Origin: Variovorax beijingensis | GTDB lineage: Bacteria > Pseudomonadota > Gammaproteobacteria > Burkholderiales > Burkholderiaceae_C | Direction: 5' to 3' | Length of the DNA: 64,000 bases | NCBI RefSeq assembly: GCF_003951285.1 | Contig: NZ_RXFQ01000003.1 | Location: forward strand, 357,319-421,318 | Part shown: piece after piece, positions 53,315 to 61,915 of the stretch | Layout: every line of letters starts with the position of its first letter | Numbering within the stretch: position 1 is the stretch's first letter | Translations under genes and position numbers: made by a program | The notes under the pieces: generated by a model | What the model was told of the DNA's origin: nothing | Database searches by the model: none | Seen by the model: the letters and a program-made list of their open reading frames with translations, nothing else

Positions 53315-54124
53315 TCAGGCGGTGGTCGCAGCAGCCGCCGAAGCAGCTTGGGGCTGTTGCAGCCAGTGTGCGGCGGCGGCTTCGAGCACGGCCGGATCGC
53401 CGCTGCCCTGCAGGACCAGCCCGCCTTCGCCGCCTTGCGCGAGGCGGCCGAGCGAAGCCAGCACGCGCCGGGCCTGCTGCGCGACCGGCGCGCCGGTGTC
53501 GATGAAGCGCAGCGCGGGCGGCGCATGGCGCTGAAGCTCATTTTTCACGAGCGGGTAGTGGGTGCAGCCGAGCACCACGGTATCGACCTGGCCGGGCGCA
53601 TCGCCCAAAGGGCCGGCTTCGGCCATGTAGCGGGCGCAGAGCTCCGCGATGGCCGCGGTGTCGAAGCCCTCGATCGCCTTCACGAGCCCGTCGCAGGGCA
53701 CGGCGCGCACATCGGCTGACCCTGCGAAAGAGTCGCGCAGTGCCGCGTACCTGGCGCTGGCCAGCGTCCCGCGCGTGGCCATCACCGAGATGTGGCCGGT
53801 GCGGCTGGTTGCCACGGCGGGCTTGAGCGCAGGCTCCAGGCCCACGATGGGTAGCGCCGGGTGCTCGGCGCGCAGCAGGTGGATCGCGGCCGTGGTGGCC
53901 GTGTTGCAGGCCACCACCAGCGCCTTGATGCCGTGCTCGGCAATCAGTTGCTCCACCACCTTGCGCGAGCGGTCGATCACGTAGCCATCGCCGCGCTCGC
54001 CATAGGGCGCGAACGCGGTGTCGGCAAAGTACACGAAGCGCTCGTGCGGCAGCTCGGCGCGCAGCGCGGCGAGCACGCTGAGCCCGCCGACGCCACTGTC
54101 AAAGACGCCGACCGGGTTGTTCAA
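53315..54124 (-). CDS. murI: Glutamate racemase
   Basis: 269-aa cytosolic enzyme making D-glutamate for peptidoglycan. Asp9 (VFDSGVGGLS), Cys73 (VACNTATT), Cys187 and His189 (LGCTHYP) are the catalytic residues. The start is taken as TTG at 54124-54122, overlapping the fumarase stop as TTGA; the next ATG-led frame upstream would lie deep in the fumarase gene. The overlap implies coupled translation. The C-terminus is an alanine-rich tail. Confidence 0.93.
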   Translation of the reverse strand: MNNPVGVFDSGVGGLSVLAALRAELPHERFVYFADTAFAPYGERGDGYVIDRSRKVVEQLIAEHGIKALVVACNTATTAAIHLLRAEHPALPIVGLEPALKPAVATSRTGHISVMATRGTLASARYAALRDSFAGSADVRAVPCDGLVKAIEGFDTAAIAELCARYMAEAGPLGDAPGQVDTVVLGCTHYPLVKNELQRHAPPALRFIDTGAPVAQQARRVLASLGRLAQGGEGGLVLQGSGDPAVLEAAAAHWLQQPQAASAAAATTA

Positions 54125-55674
54125 GCCTCTTCCATCATGATGGTCTTGAACTCGCCGCTCGCAATGCGCTTTTGCCACTCGGCCGGGCCGGTGATGTGCG
54201 CGCTGGTGCCGCCGGCATCGACTGCCACCGTCACGGGCATGTCGACCACGTCGAATTCATAGATGGCTTCCATGCCCAGGTCCTCGAAGCCCACCACCTT
54301 GGCGGTCTTGATCGCCTTGCTCACGAGGTAGGCGGCACCGCCCACGGCCATGAGGTAGGCGCTCTTGTGCTTCTTGATGGCCTCGATGGCGACCGGGCCG
54401 CGCTCGGCCTTGCCGATCATCGCGATCAGGCCGGTCTGGGCCAGCATCATCTCGGTGAAGCCGTCCATGCGCGTGGCGGTGGTCGGGCCGGCGGGGCCCA
54501 CGGCCTCGTCGCCCACCGGATCGACCGGGCCGACGTAGTAGATGACGCGGTTCGTAAAGTCGACCGGCAGCTTCTCGCCCTTGGCCAGCATGTCCTGGAT
54601 GCGCTTGTGCGCGGCGTCGCGGCCGGTGAGCATCTTGCCGTTGAGCAGCAGCGTGTCGCCGGGCTTCCAGCTCGCCACTTCGGCGGGCGTGAGCTTGTCG
54701 AGGTCGACGCGCTTGCTCTTCTTTTCGTCGGGCGCCCAGTTGACGTCGGGCCAGAGGTCGAGCGAGGGCGGGTCGAGGTAGACCGCGCCGCTGCCGTCCA
54801 TCACGAAGTGCGCATGGCGCGTGGCCGCGCAGTTGGGGATCATCGCCACGGGCTTGCTGGCCGCGTGCGTGGGGTACATCTTGATCTTGATGTCGAGCAC
54901 GGTGGCCAGGCCGCCCAGGCCCTGCGCGCCGATGCCCAGCGCATTGACCTTCTCGTACAGCTCGATGCGCAGCGCCTCGACCTTGCTGAGCTCGGCGCCC
55001 GAGGCCTTCTTGGCTTGCAGCTCATGCATGTCGAGGTCGTCCATCAGGCTTTCCTTGGCCATCAGCGCGGCCTTCTCGGCGGTGCCGCCGATGCCGATGC
55101 CCAGCATGCCGGGCGGGCACCAGCCTGCGCCCATGGTGGGCACCGTCTTGAGCACCCAGTCGACCACGCTGTCGCCGGGGTTCAGCATGGCCAGCTTGCT
55201 CTTGTTCTCGCTGCCGCCGCCCTTGGCCGCGACCGTCACCTCGACGGTGTTGCCCGGAACGATCTCGGTGAAGATCACCGCGGGCGTGTTGTCCTTGGTG
55301 TTCTTGCGGTCGAACTGCGGATCGGCCACGACCGAGGCGCGCAGCGTGTTGTCGGGGTGGTTGTAGCCGCGGCGCACGCCTTCGTTGATGGCGTCGTCCA
55401 GCGAGCCGGTGAAGCCGCCCCAGCGCACGTCCATGCCCACCTTGAGGAACACGTTGACGATGCCGGTGTCCTGGCAGATCGGGCGGTGGCCCGTGGCGCT
55501 CATCTTGCTGTTGGTCAGGATCTGCGCGATGGCGTCCTTGGCGGCGGGGCTCTGTTCGCGCTCGTAGGCGCGGGCCAGGTGGGCGATGTAGTCGGCGGGG
55601 TGGTAGTAGCTGATGTACTGCAGCGCGGCGCTGATCGATTCGATCAGGTCGGCCTGCTGGATCGTGGTCGTCAT
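54121..55674 (-). CDS. fumA: Class I (iron-sulfur) fumarate hydratase
   Basis: 517-aa [4Fe-4S] fumarase, interconverting fumarate and malate in the TCA cycle. The three cluster cysteines are visible in ICQDTG, GWCPPG and PNCAATRH. N-terminal alpha and C-terminal beta domains are fused in one chain. A hairpin lies immediately upstream of the ATG. A class II, iron-free fumarase gene is 4 kb away; this one is oxidation-sensitive. murI is coupled downstream. Confidence 0.96.
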   Translation of the reverse strand: MTTTIQQADLIESISAALQYISYYHPADYIAHLARAYEREQSPAAKDAIAQILTNSKMSATGHRPICQDTGIVNVFLKVGMDVRWGGFTGSLDDAINEGVRRGYNHPDNTLRASVVADPQFDRKNTKDNTPAVIFTEIVPGNTVEVTVAAKGGGSENKSKLAMLNPGDSVVDWVLKTVPTMGAGWCPPGMLGIGIGGTAEKAALMAKESLMDDLDMHELQAKKASGAELSKVEALRIELYEKVNALGIGAQGLGGLATVLDIKIKMYPTHAASKPVAMIPNCAATRHAHFVMDGSGAVYLDPPSLDLWPDVNWAPDEKKSKRVDLDKLTPAEVASWKPGDTLLLNGKMLTGRDAAHKRIQDMLAKGEKLPVDFTNRVIYYVGPVDPVGDEAVGPAGPTTATRMDGFTEMMLAQTGLIAMIGKAERGPVAIEAIKKHKSAYLMAVGGAAYLVSKAIKTAKVVGFEDLGMEAIYEFDVVDMPVTVAVDAGGTSAHITGPAEWQKRIASGEFKTIMMEEA

Positions 55675-55677
55675 GGT

Positions 55678-55711
55678 GGGGGGTGTTTTTTGGAGTGTGG
55701 AAACGCCCCCC
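55678..55711 (-). promoter_or_regulatory. Hairpin next to the fumA start codon
   Basis: GGGGGGTGTTT (55678-55688) pairs with AAACGCCCCCC (55701-55711) along 11 bp with one G-T pair. On the minus strand it ends 3 nt before the fumA ATG, over the place of the ribosome site, and lies after proX. No Shine-Dalgarno is visible outside it. It could end proVWX transcription or limit fumA translation. Confidence 0.5.
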
Positions 55712-55732
55712 GATTATCTCAGCCGCCGCGTT

Positions 55733-56743
55733 CTACCTTGCGGCGGCCCGGGCTTCCTCGATCCAGCCGTCGAACAGCGGCCGGTGCGCCCGGATCCAGC
55801 CGTCGGTGTGGCGCTCCAGGTCTTGCTGCGTGTTGGCGCCCTGGCTCATGCGCAGGTTCTGGGCGTTGATGTCGCTGATCGGCAGTTTCATCACCTCGAA
55901 CAGCCTGCCGGCGGCCGGATTCTTCTCGACGAAGGCCCGGTTGGCGACGATCTGCTCCTGGTTGGCCTGGAAGCCGTAGTTCTTGCCGTTGGGAAGCTGC
56001 GTGTCCGCGTTGCCGCCCTGGGAGGACGAGAAGGGTACCTGCAGCCACACCACGTCCGCGCCGGGCCGCAGCACCGCGCTGACCCAGTAGGGCGTCCACG
56101 TGTAGTACAGCACCGGCTTGTCCTGCTTGAAGCGGGCGATGGTGTCGGCCATCAGCGCGGCATAGCTGCCCTGCTTGTGCGTGACGGTGTCGCGCAGCCG
56201 GTAGGCCGTCAGGTGGCTCTCGATCGCCAGTTCGCAGCCCCAGCCCGGGTTGCAGCCCGTCAGGTCGGCCTTGCCGTCGCCGTCGGCATCGAACAGCCTG
56301 GCGATCGCCGGGTCCTTCAGCTGCTCAATGCTGCCGATGTTGTACTGCTCGGCCGTCTTGCGGTCGATCAGGTAGCCCTGCACCGCGCCATCCGAGTACA
56401 CGCCCTTTCGCCACAGCTTGGCGTCGCCGCCGCTGTTCTTGTAGAAGTCGGCGTGCAGCAGGCTCCAGTGGTTGGCCATGAAAGTGGCGTCGCCGTTGGC
56501 GATGGCCAGGTGCTCGGTGGCGGGTTCGAGGTCTTTCATGGGCTCGACCGTGTAGCCGAGCTTTTCGAGCGCGCGCATCACGAGCAGCGTCTGGAACGCC
56601 TCTTCGGCGAGCGAGCTCTTGAGCGGCTGCACGGTGACGCCCTGGCCGGGCAGGTCGTTGGCGGCCTGTGCGCCCATGCCGAAGACGACGAAGCCGAGGG
56701 CCAGCAGGCCGCGAGCGATGATGAGACTGGTTCTTTTCTTCAT
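55733..56743 (-). CDS. proX: Glycine betaine/proline ABC transporter substrate-binding protein
   Basis: 336-aa periplasmic binding protein. Signal peptide ends at about GAQA; the mature chain shows the OpuAC/ProX fold (GQGVTVQPLKSSLAEEAFQTLL; LYYTWTPYWVSAVL with aromatic residues for the quaternary amine cage; CNPGWGCE forms a likely disulfide). It follows proW by 23 bp. The substrate is glycine betaine, proline betaine or a related compound. Confidence 0.94.
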   Translation of the reverse strand: MKKRTSLIIARGLLALGFVVFGMGAQAANDLPGQGVTVQPLKSSLAEEAFQTLLVMRALEKLGYTVEPMKDLEPATEHLAIANGDATFMANHWSLLHADFYKNSGGDAKLWRKGVYSDGAVQGYLIDRKTAEQYNIGSIEQLKDPAIARLFDADGDGKADLTGCNPGWGCELAIESHLTAYRLRDTVTHKQGSYAALMADTIARFKQDKPVLYYTWTPYWVSAVLRPGADVVWLQVPFSSSQGGNADTQLPNGKNYGFQANQEQIVANRAFVEKNPAAGRLFEVMKLPISDINAQNLRMSQGANTQQDLERHTDGWIRAHRPLFDGWIEEARAAAR

Positions 56744-56766
56744 GCGTTGATTTCCTGCGTGACGGC

Positions 56767-57918
56767 TCATTGCGCTTGCGTGGCGAGGGCGGGCACGGGT
56801 TCGTTCGCAACGTCGCTGCGTGAGGGCGTGCCCACGAGGCGCTGCAGCAGGCGCAGCGCCAGGCCGGCCGGGCCGGTGTGCCACCAGCGGCGCCCGGCGC
56901 TGCGGCGCGACTTGCCCATGGCCTGCGTGAGCCGGTCGAGCGAGATCGCCAGCAGCACGATGCCCAGGCCGCCCACGGTCGCCAGGCCCATGTCGAGCCG
57001 GCCGATGCCGCGCAGCACCATCTGGCCCAGGCCGCCGACGGCGATCATCGAGGCGATCACCACCATCGACAGCGACAGCATCAGCGCCTGGTTGATGCCC
57101 GCCATGATCGAGGGCATGGCCAGCGGCAGCTGCACCTTCACGAGCATCTGCCAGGGCGAGGCGCCGTAGGCGCGCGCGGCCTCGATCAGGTCGGGCCGCA
57201 CCTGGCGCAGGCCCAGGTTGGTCAGGCGCACCAGCGGCGCCAGCGCGAAGATGATGGTCACGATCACTCCGGGCACGTTGCCGATGCCGAACAGCATCAC
57301 CACCGGCACCAGGTAGACGAAGGCGGGCGTGGTCTGCATCGCGTCGAGCACCGGACGCATGAGGCGCTGGGCGCGGTCGCTGCTGGCCAGCAGCACTCCG
57401 AGCGGCAGGCCGATGATCATGCAGAACACCAGCGAGGTCAGCACCAGAGACAGCGTCACCATGGCCTCGGGCCAGATGCCCAGCATGGCCACGAGCAGCA
57501 GCGCCACCGTGGTGCCGATGGCGAGCGCACGGCCGGCGAACTGCCAGGCGAACAGGCCGATCAGCGCGATCATCGCCAGCGTCGGCAGGCCGGTCAGCAG
57601 GCCCTGGACCCAGTTCAGCGTGCTGTCGATGGGCAGGCGCACGGTCTGGAAGAAGGGGCGGAAATGTTCGACCACCCAGCCGAGGCCCTGGTTGATCCAG
57701 GATTCGACGGGCAGGGATCCGTCCCAGAGGCGGTGCAGCTGCAAGCCGCTGGCCGCGGCATCGGCCGAGCCGGCCAGCTGGTGGGCCGCGTCGGCGGGCG
57801 CGTCGAGCCAGGCGCTGGTGGCCGAGGTGTCGGGCGCGGCCGAGAGCGCTTCCCACGGATCGACAAAAGTGGGGGGTGCGGGCGTGCTCAGGTCGGAAGG
57901 AAGTGTGTTGTCGTTCAT
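56767..57918 (-). CDS. proW: Glycine betaine/proline ABC transporter permease
   Basis: 383-aa permease. A long hydrophilic N-terminal part of about 95 residues precedes the membrane domain, as in ProW. The coupling segment ([29 protein letters not shown], about residue 255) contains the EAA-loop. Six or seven hydrophobic segments. The gene follows proV by 21 bp. Confidence 0.94.
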   Translation of the reverse strand: MNDNTLPSDLSTPAPPTFVDPWEALSAAPDTSATSAWLDAPADAAHQLAGSADAAASGLQLHRLWDGSLPVESWINQGLGWVVEHFRPFFQTVRLPIDSTLNWVQGLLTGLPTLAMIALIGLFAWQFAGRALAIGTTVALLLVAMLGIWPEAMVTLSLVLTSLVFCMIIGLPLGVLLASSDRAQRLMRPVLDAMQTTPAFVYLVPVVMLFGIGNVPGVIVTIIFALAPLVRLTNLGLRQVRPDLIEAARAYGASPWQMLVKVQLPLAMPSIMAGINQALMLSLSMVVIASMIAVGGLGQMVLRGIGRLDMGLATVGGLGIVLLAISLDRLTQAMGKSRRSAGRRWWHTGPAGLALRLLQRLVGTPSRSDVANEPVPALATQAQ

Positions 57919-57939
57919 CGTTCAGGGGCCTTCGTGAAT

Positions 57940-59193
57940 TCAGTGCGGCTCGGCGGCGAGCGCGGGTGCGGCGTTGGGCAGGACGGGCTCGATCGGCGGC
58001 GTGTCGCGGTCCAGGAACTTGAGCAGCGTCGTCTTGCTGATCGCACCGCAGAAGCGGCCGTCGTTCGCCACCACCGGCAGCGCGCACGGTGCCTGCGCGA
58101 GTTGGCCGATCAGGCCTGCCACCGGGGCATCGGCATCGATGCGCGGCAGGTCGTCGATGAATGCGTGCTGCAGCCCCAGCGAGCCCGAATGCCCGTCGAG
58201 CGCGCCGCGCAATGTATCCGCCGACACCACGCCGAGGAAGCGCTTGTTCGGACTCGTCACGTAGGCGAAGTCGCGGTCCTGGTCTTCGAGCAGCTTGAGC
58301 GCCGCGCGCGCGCCGCGCTCGGGGTGCTCGCACACCACCGTGAGCGACTTGCGCGCGATGTCCGCCGCCTTGAACACGGCCGCCGCATCGACGCCGCGCA
58401 CGAAGCTGCGCACGTAGTCGTCGGCGGGGCTGCGCAGGATCTCGTCGGGCGTGCCGACCTGGATCACCTGGCCGTCCTTCATGATTGCGATGCGGTCGCC
58501 GATGCGCATGGCCTCGTCGAGGTCGTGCGAGATGAAGACGATGGTGCGCCGCTGCTCCTTCTGCAGCCGCAGCAGTTCCGACTGCATCTCGGTGCGGATG
58601 ATCGGGTCGAGCGCCGAGAAGGCTTCATCCATCAAGAGGATCGACGGGTCCGAGGCCAGCGCGCGCGCCAGGCCCACGCGCTGCTGCATGCCGCCCGAAA
58701 GCTCGTCGGGATAGCTGTCGCCCCAGCCCGCAAGCCCTACCTGCGCGAGCGCCAGGTCGGCCTGCGCGAGGCGCTCCTTCTTGCTCGTGCCCGACAGTTC
58801 GAGGCCGAAGGCGGTGTTCTCGCGCACCGTCATGTGGGGCATCAGCGCGAACGACTGGAACACCATGCTGATGTCCTTGCGGCGCAGCGCGCGCAGCCTG
58901 GCGTCGGAATGCTCGTTGATGTCCGCGCCATCGATCACGATGCGCCCGGCGGTCGGCTCGATCAGCCGGTTCAAGAGGCGCACCAGCGTCGACTTGCCCG
59001 AACCCGAGAGTCCCATGATGACGAAGATCTCGCCGGCCTGGATCTCGAAGGTGGCATCGAACACGCCGATCGACTGTCCCGTTTGCGCGAGGATTTCCTT
59101 CTTCGAAAAACCTTGGCGGACAAGTTCGAGCGCCTGCTCGGGCGAATCGCCGAACACCTTGAAGACATGGTCGATGAGAATTCCTTTGGCCAT
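57940..59193 (-). CDS. proV: Glycine betaine/proline ABC transporter ATPase with CBS domains
   Basis: 417-aa ATPase. Walker A GLSGSGKST, signature LSGGMQQRVGLARAL and Walker B ILLMDEAFSALDP are intact; residues about 285-410 form a CBS pair, which in ProV/OpuA proteins senses ionic strength or cyclic dinucleotides. First gene of proVWX; an AAGGAGC site precedes the ATG. The nearest good promoter is about 390 bp upstream, leaving an unusually long leader. Confidence 0.95.
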   Translation of the reverse strand: MAKGILIDHVFKVFGDSPEQALELVRQGFSKKEILAQTGQSIGVFDATFEIQAGEIFVIMGLSGSGKSTLVRLLNRLIEPTAGRIVIDGADINEHSDARLRALRRKDISMVFQSFALMPHMTVRENTAFGLELSGTSKKERLAQADLALAQVGLAGWGDSYPDELSGGMQQRVGLARALASDPSILLMDEAFSALDPIIRTEMQSELLRLQKEQRRTIVFISHDLDEAMRIGDRIAIMKDGQVIQVGTPDEILRSPADDYVRSFVRGVDAAAVFKAADIARKSLTVVCEHPERGARAALKLLEDQDRDFAYVTSPNKRFLGVVSADTLRGALDGHSGSLGLQHAFIDDLPRIDADAPVAGLIGQLAQAPCALPVVANDGRFCGAISKTTLLKFLDRDTPPIEPVLPNAAPALAAEPH

Positions 59194-59581
59194 ACGCCGG
59201 GGCTCCTTGTGTGAAGGTTGGACACAACACCGCCCCGGAGGGCGGCAGCGGCCACGCCATCAGCCGATGGGGCTGCCCGAACAGAGCGCGCGTGTAGAAG
59301 GCGCGTGCAATGGCCCGGCGAGCCTCAAGGGCTGCCGACAGGCACTGAAGACGACATGGCGACGAAGCCAGTGCCCGCCGGATGCTTCATTCGCAGAACG
59401 GCGGGCCTGGTCGAGGGGCGCCGCCTGGATGAGCGTGACGTGGCAATGGGACCGGAAAAAAGATCCGGCCGGTTTGCCGGGCAGGGCCCGGCGGAGAGAG
59501 CCTTGCACCGCGACGGGATTCGGTGATCCGCGAGTAGCGCAAGGGCAACCAACATGACTTGTTGGTCGTCTGAAGACCGCA
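59194..59581 (-). promoter_or_regulatory. Long structured leader of proVWX, no gene seen
   Basis: About 380 nt separate the predicted start (near 59575) from the proV ATG. No convincing coding sequence lies on either strand. From the 5' side on the minus strand there are hairpins at 59564-59578 (GGTC/GACC), 59549-59565 (CCAACA/TGTTGG), a closing stem 59539-59544 with 59501-59506 (CCTTGC/GCAAGG) around a GGAT/ATCC arm, then GCCGGGC-cct-GCCCGGC (59476-59492) and, 14 nt later, a run of six T. Further on, GGCACTG/CAGTGCC (59341-59375) can pair. The order suggests a regulatory RNA, but no known riboswitch class is recognised. Confidence 0.45.
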
Positions 59582-59611
59582 ATTATAACTTTTTGACATG
59601 ATGCGCGTCAA
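59582..59611 (-). promoter_or_regulatory. Sigma-70 promoter of proVWX
   Basis: On the minus strand TTGACG (59611-59606), an 18-bp spacer, and a perfect TATAAT (59587-59582). It is the best promoter match in the 552-bp gap between proV and fumC. On the plus strand the same region offers TTGACA at 59593-59598 but no matching -10 for fumC. Confidence 0.7.
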
Positions 59612-59745
59612 CCCCGGGGCGTATCGTGGGCTGCGCATCCGGAGCCAAAAGCCTCGCCAGATGCGAGCTATTCTTATCAAGGCCATACTCGGCGTCGCGC
59701 CCGGCGAGCGGGCGCAACCATCCAAGACTGCGGAGCTTTTTCATC

Positions 59746-61143
59746 ATGACGACTTCCCCCAAGACCCGTGCCGAGCGCGATACCTTCGGACCGATCGACG
59801 TGCCGGCCGACAAGCTGTGGGGTGCGCAGACGCAGCGCTCGCTGCAGAACTTCGACATCTCCGGCGAGCAGCAGCCGCGCGAGATCATCAAGGCGCTGGC
59901 CCAGGTCAAGCGCGCCTCGGCCGTGGTCAACCACGCGCTGGGCCTGCAGGACGAGAAGAAGACCCAGGCCATCGTGGCCGCGGCCGACGAAGTCATCGCT
60001 GGCAAGCATCCGGGCGAGTTTCCGCTCGTGGTGTGGCAGACCGGCTCAGGCACGCAGACCAACATGAACGTCAACGAGGTGCTGGCCAATCGCGCCAGCG
60101 AGCTGCTGGGCGGCGAGCGCGGGGAAGGACGCCTGGTGCACCCGAACGACGACGTGAACCGCAGCCAGTCGAGCAACGACGTGTTCCCCACAGCCATGCA
60201 CGTGGCCGCCGTCGAGGCCATCACGCACAGGCTGCTGCCCGCCATCGCCAAGCTGCGCGGCACGCTGGAACAGAAGTCGAAGGACTTTGCCGACATCGTG
60301 AAGATCGGCCGCACCCACCTGCAAGACGCCACGCCGCTCACGCTGGGCCAGGAGTTCTCGGGCTACGTGGCGCAGCTCGCGCATGGCGAGGCGCATGTGC
60401 GCGCTGCGCTGCCGCACCTGTGCGAACTGGCGCTGGGCGGCACGGCCGTCGGCACCGGGCTCAACGCCCCCAAGGGCTATGCGGAGCAGGTGGCGGCCGA
60501 ACTGGCCAGGCTCACGGGCCTGCCGTTCGTGACCGCGCCCAACAAGTTCGAAGCCATGGCCAGCGTCGACGCGTTGGTGCATGCCCACGGCGCGCTCAAG
60601 ACGCTCGCCGCCAGCATGAACAAGATCGCCAACGACGTGCGCTGGCTCGCGAGCGGGCCGCGCAGCGGCATCGGCGAATTGAGCATTCCGGAGAACGAGC
60701 CCGGCTCGTCGATCATGCCGGGCAAGGTCAATCCGACGCAGAGCGAGGCCGTCACCATGCTGGCCGCGCAGGTGTTCGGCAACGACGTGGCCATCAACAT
60801 CGGCGGCGCCTCGGGCAACTTCGAGCTGAACGTGTTCCGCCCGATGGTGGCGCACAACTTCCTGCAGAGCGTGCGCCTGCTGGCTGACGGCATGGTGAGC
60901 TTCAACGACCACTGCGCCGTGGGCATCGAGCCGAACCGCGAACGCATCACCGAGCTGGTGCGGCGCTCGCTGATGCTGGTGACCGCGCTCAACACGCACA
61001 TCGGCTACGACAAGTCGGCGTACATCGCGAAGAAGGCGCACAAGGAAGGCACCAGCCTGCGCGAAGCCGCGATGGCCTCGGGCCATCTCACGGCCGAGCA
61101 GTTCGACCAGTGGGTGGTGCCGGAGAACATGACGGGCCGCTGA
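59746..61143 (+). CDS. fumC: Class II fumarate hydratase
   Basis: 465-aa iron-independent fumarase. Signature [11 protein letters not shown] near residue 318 (flexible SS loop), substrate residues in [14 protein letters not shown] and the [13 protein letters not shown] segment are all present, with normal length. It works in the TCA cycle and is stable to oxygen and iron limitation. The ATG at 59746 gives the standard start ([20 protein letters not shown]) and is preferred over upstream in-frame codons. Confidence 0.97.
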   Translation: MTTSPKTRAERDTFGPIDVPADKLWGAQTQRSLQNFDISGEQQPREIIKALAQVKRASAVVNHALGLQDEKKTQAIVAAADEVIAGKHPGEFPLVVWQTGSGTQTNMNVNEVLANRASELLGGERGEGRLVHPNDDVNRSQSSNDVFPTAMHVAAVEAITHRLLPAIAKLRGTLEQKSKDFADIVKIGRTHLQDATPLTLGQEFSGYVAQLAHGEAHVRAALPHLCELALGGTAVGTGLNAPKGYAEQVAAELARLTGLPFVTAPNKFEAMASVDALVHAHGALKTLAASMNKIANDVRWLASGPRSGIGELSIPENEPGSSIMPGKVNPTQSEAVTMLAAQVFGNDVAINIGGASGNFELNVFRPMVAHNFLQSVRLLADGMVSFNDHCAVGIEPNRERITELVRRSLMLVTALNTHIGYDKSAYIAKKAHKEGTSLREAAMASGHLTAEQFDQWVVPENMTGR

Positions 61144-61157
61144 TCCGGGCCGCGCAA

Positions 61158-61183
61158 AAAAAGGACCCGCGCGGGTCCTTTTT
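61158..61183. terminator. Bidirectional terminator after fumC
   Basis: AAAAAGGACCC-gcgc-GGGTCCTTTTT, an 11-bp perfect stem flanked by A and T runs, between the convergent ends of fumC and the NAD(P)-binding gene. Confidence 0.92.
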
Positions 61184-61195
61184 GTTGCCGGCCGG

Positions 61196-61813
61196 TCAGT
61201 AGCCGATGGTGTAGCGCTGGCGCGAGTGCGCGGGTTTCTCGAGTTCGTCGATGAATGCGATCGCGTAGTCCTCGAACGTGATCCAGCTGCGGCCTTCGGC
61301 GCTCACGAGCAGGTCGTCCTTGCCCAGGCGGAACTTGCCCGTGCGCTCGCCTTCGACGAATTCGGCCGAGGGCGACAGGAAGGTCCAGTCGAGTTCCTTC
61401 TCGCCCTGCAGCACTTGCAGGAATGCGGCGCCGGCCGAGGCCTCGGCCTTGTACGCCTCGGGGAAGTTCGGCGTATCGATCACCTTCAGGCCCGGCGCCG
61501 CGAACAGGCTGCCGGCGCCGCCGACCACCAGCAGGCGCTTCACGCCCGCGCGCTTGGCCGGCTCGATGATGGCCGCGGGCGGCACGGTGGAGAAGTGCGC
61601 AGCGCTGAACACGGCGTCGTGGCCGGCCAGTGCCTTCTCGAGCGCGGCGCTGTCGAGCACGTCGAGGTCGACAGCCTTCACATTGGCGCGGCCCGAGAGC
61701 TTTTCGCTCGCCTTGCGCGCGATGGCCGTCACGGTGTGGCCGCGGCGCAGGGCTTCGTCGAGAAGGCGGCCGCCGGCGCGTCCGGTGGCGCCGATGATGG
61801 CGATGTGGCTCAT
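61196..61813 (-). CDS. NAD(P)-binding oxidoreductase of the atypical SDR type
   Basis: 205-aa protein with an N-terminal Rossmann motif IAIIGATGRAGGRLLDEAL (GxxGxxG) and the NmrA/YwnB-like core (DLDVLDSAALEKALAGHDAVFSA; LLVVGGAGSLF). No classical YxxxK motif is visible, as in related atypical SDR proteins. It is divergent from a LysR-type regulator that probably controls it. The start at 61813 is well supported; the frame is open further upstream. Confidence 0.86.
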   Translation of the reverse strand: MSHIAIIGATGRAGGRLLDEALRRGHTVTAIARKASEKLSGRANVKAVDLDVLDSAALEKALAGHDAVFSAAHFSTVPPAAIIEPAKRAGVKRLLVVGGAGSLFAAPGLKVIDTPNFPEAYKAEASAGAAFLQVLQGEKELDWTFLSPSAEFVEGERTGKFRLGKDDLLVSAEGRSWITFEDYAIAFIDELEKPAHSRQRYTIGY

Positions 61814-61852
61814 TGAATGGCTCCAGAAAGTGGTTGGGATGAACCGCATCTT

Positions 61853-61879
61853 AGGTTTCTGCTTTCGAAAGAAATACCT
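61853..61879. promoter_or_regulatory. LysR-type operator dyad
   Basis: A 27-bp dyad, AGGT...ACCT on the outside with a perfect CTTTCGAAAG centre (61862-61871) and TTTCT/AGAAA-like flanks, in the 102-bp gap between the oxidoreductase gene and the divergent LysR gene. Confidence 0.55.
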
Positions 61880-61915
61880 CGATTTGCGCGCTTGTTTATT
61901 CCTAAAATCGTTCGA

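Noticed and set aside
59218..59526. Short open frames on both strands in the proV-fumC gap
   Set aside because: No ribosome sites, low-complexity Arg/Ala/Pro translations, and the frames overlap each other across strong hairpins. Treated as leader sequence.
59575..59611. Plus-strand TTGACA at 59593 as the fumC promoter
   Set aside because: No -10 element at 16-18 bp; the same bases fit much better as part of a minus-strand promoter for proV.
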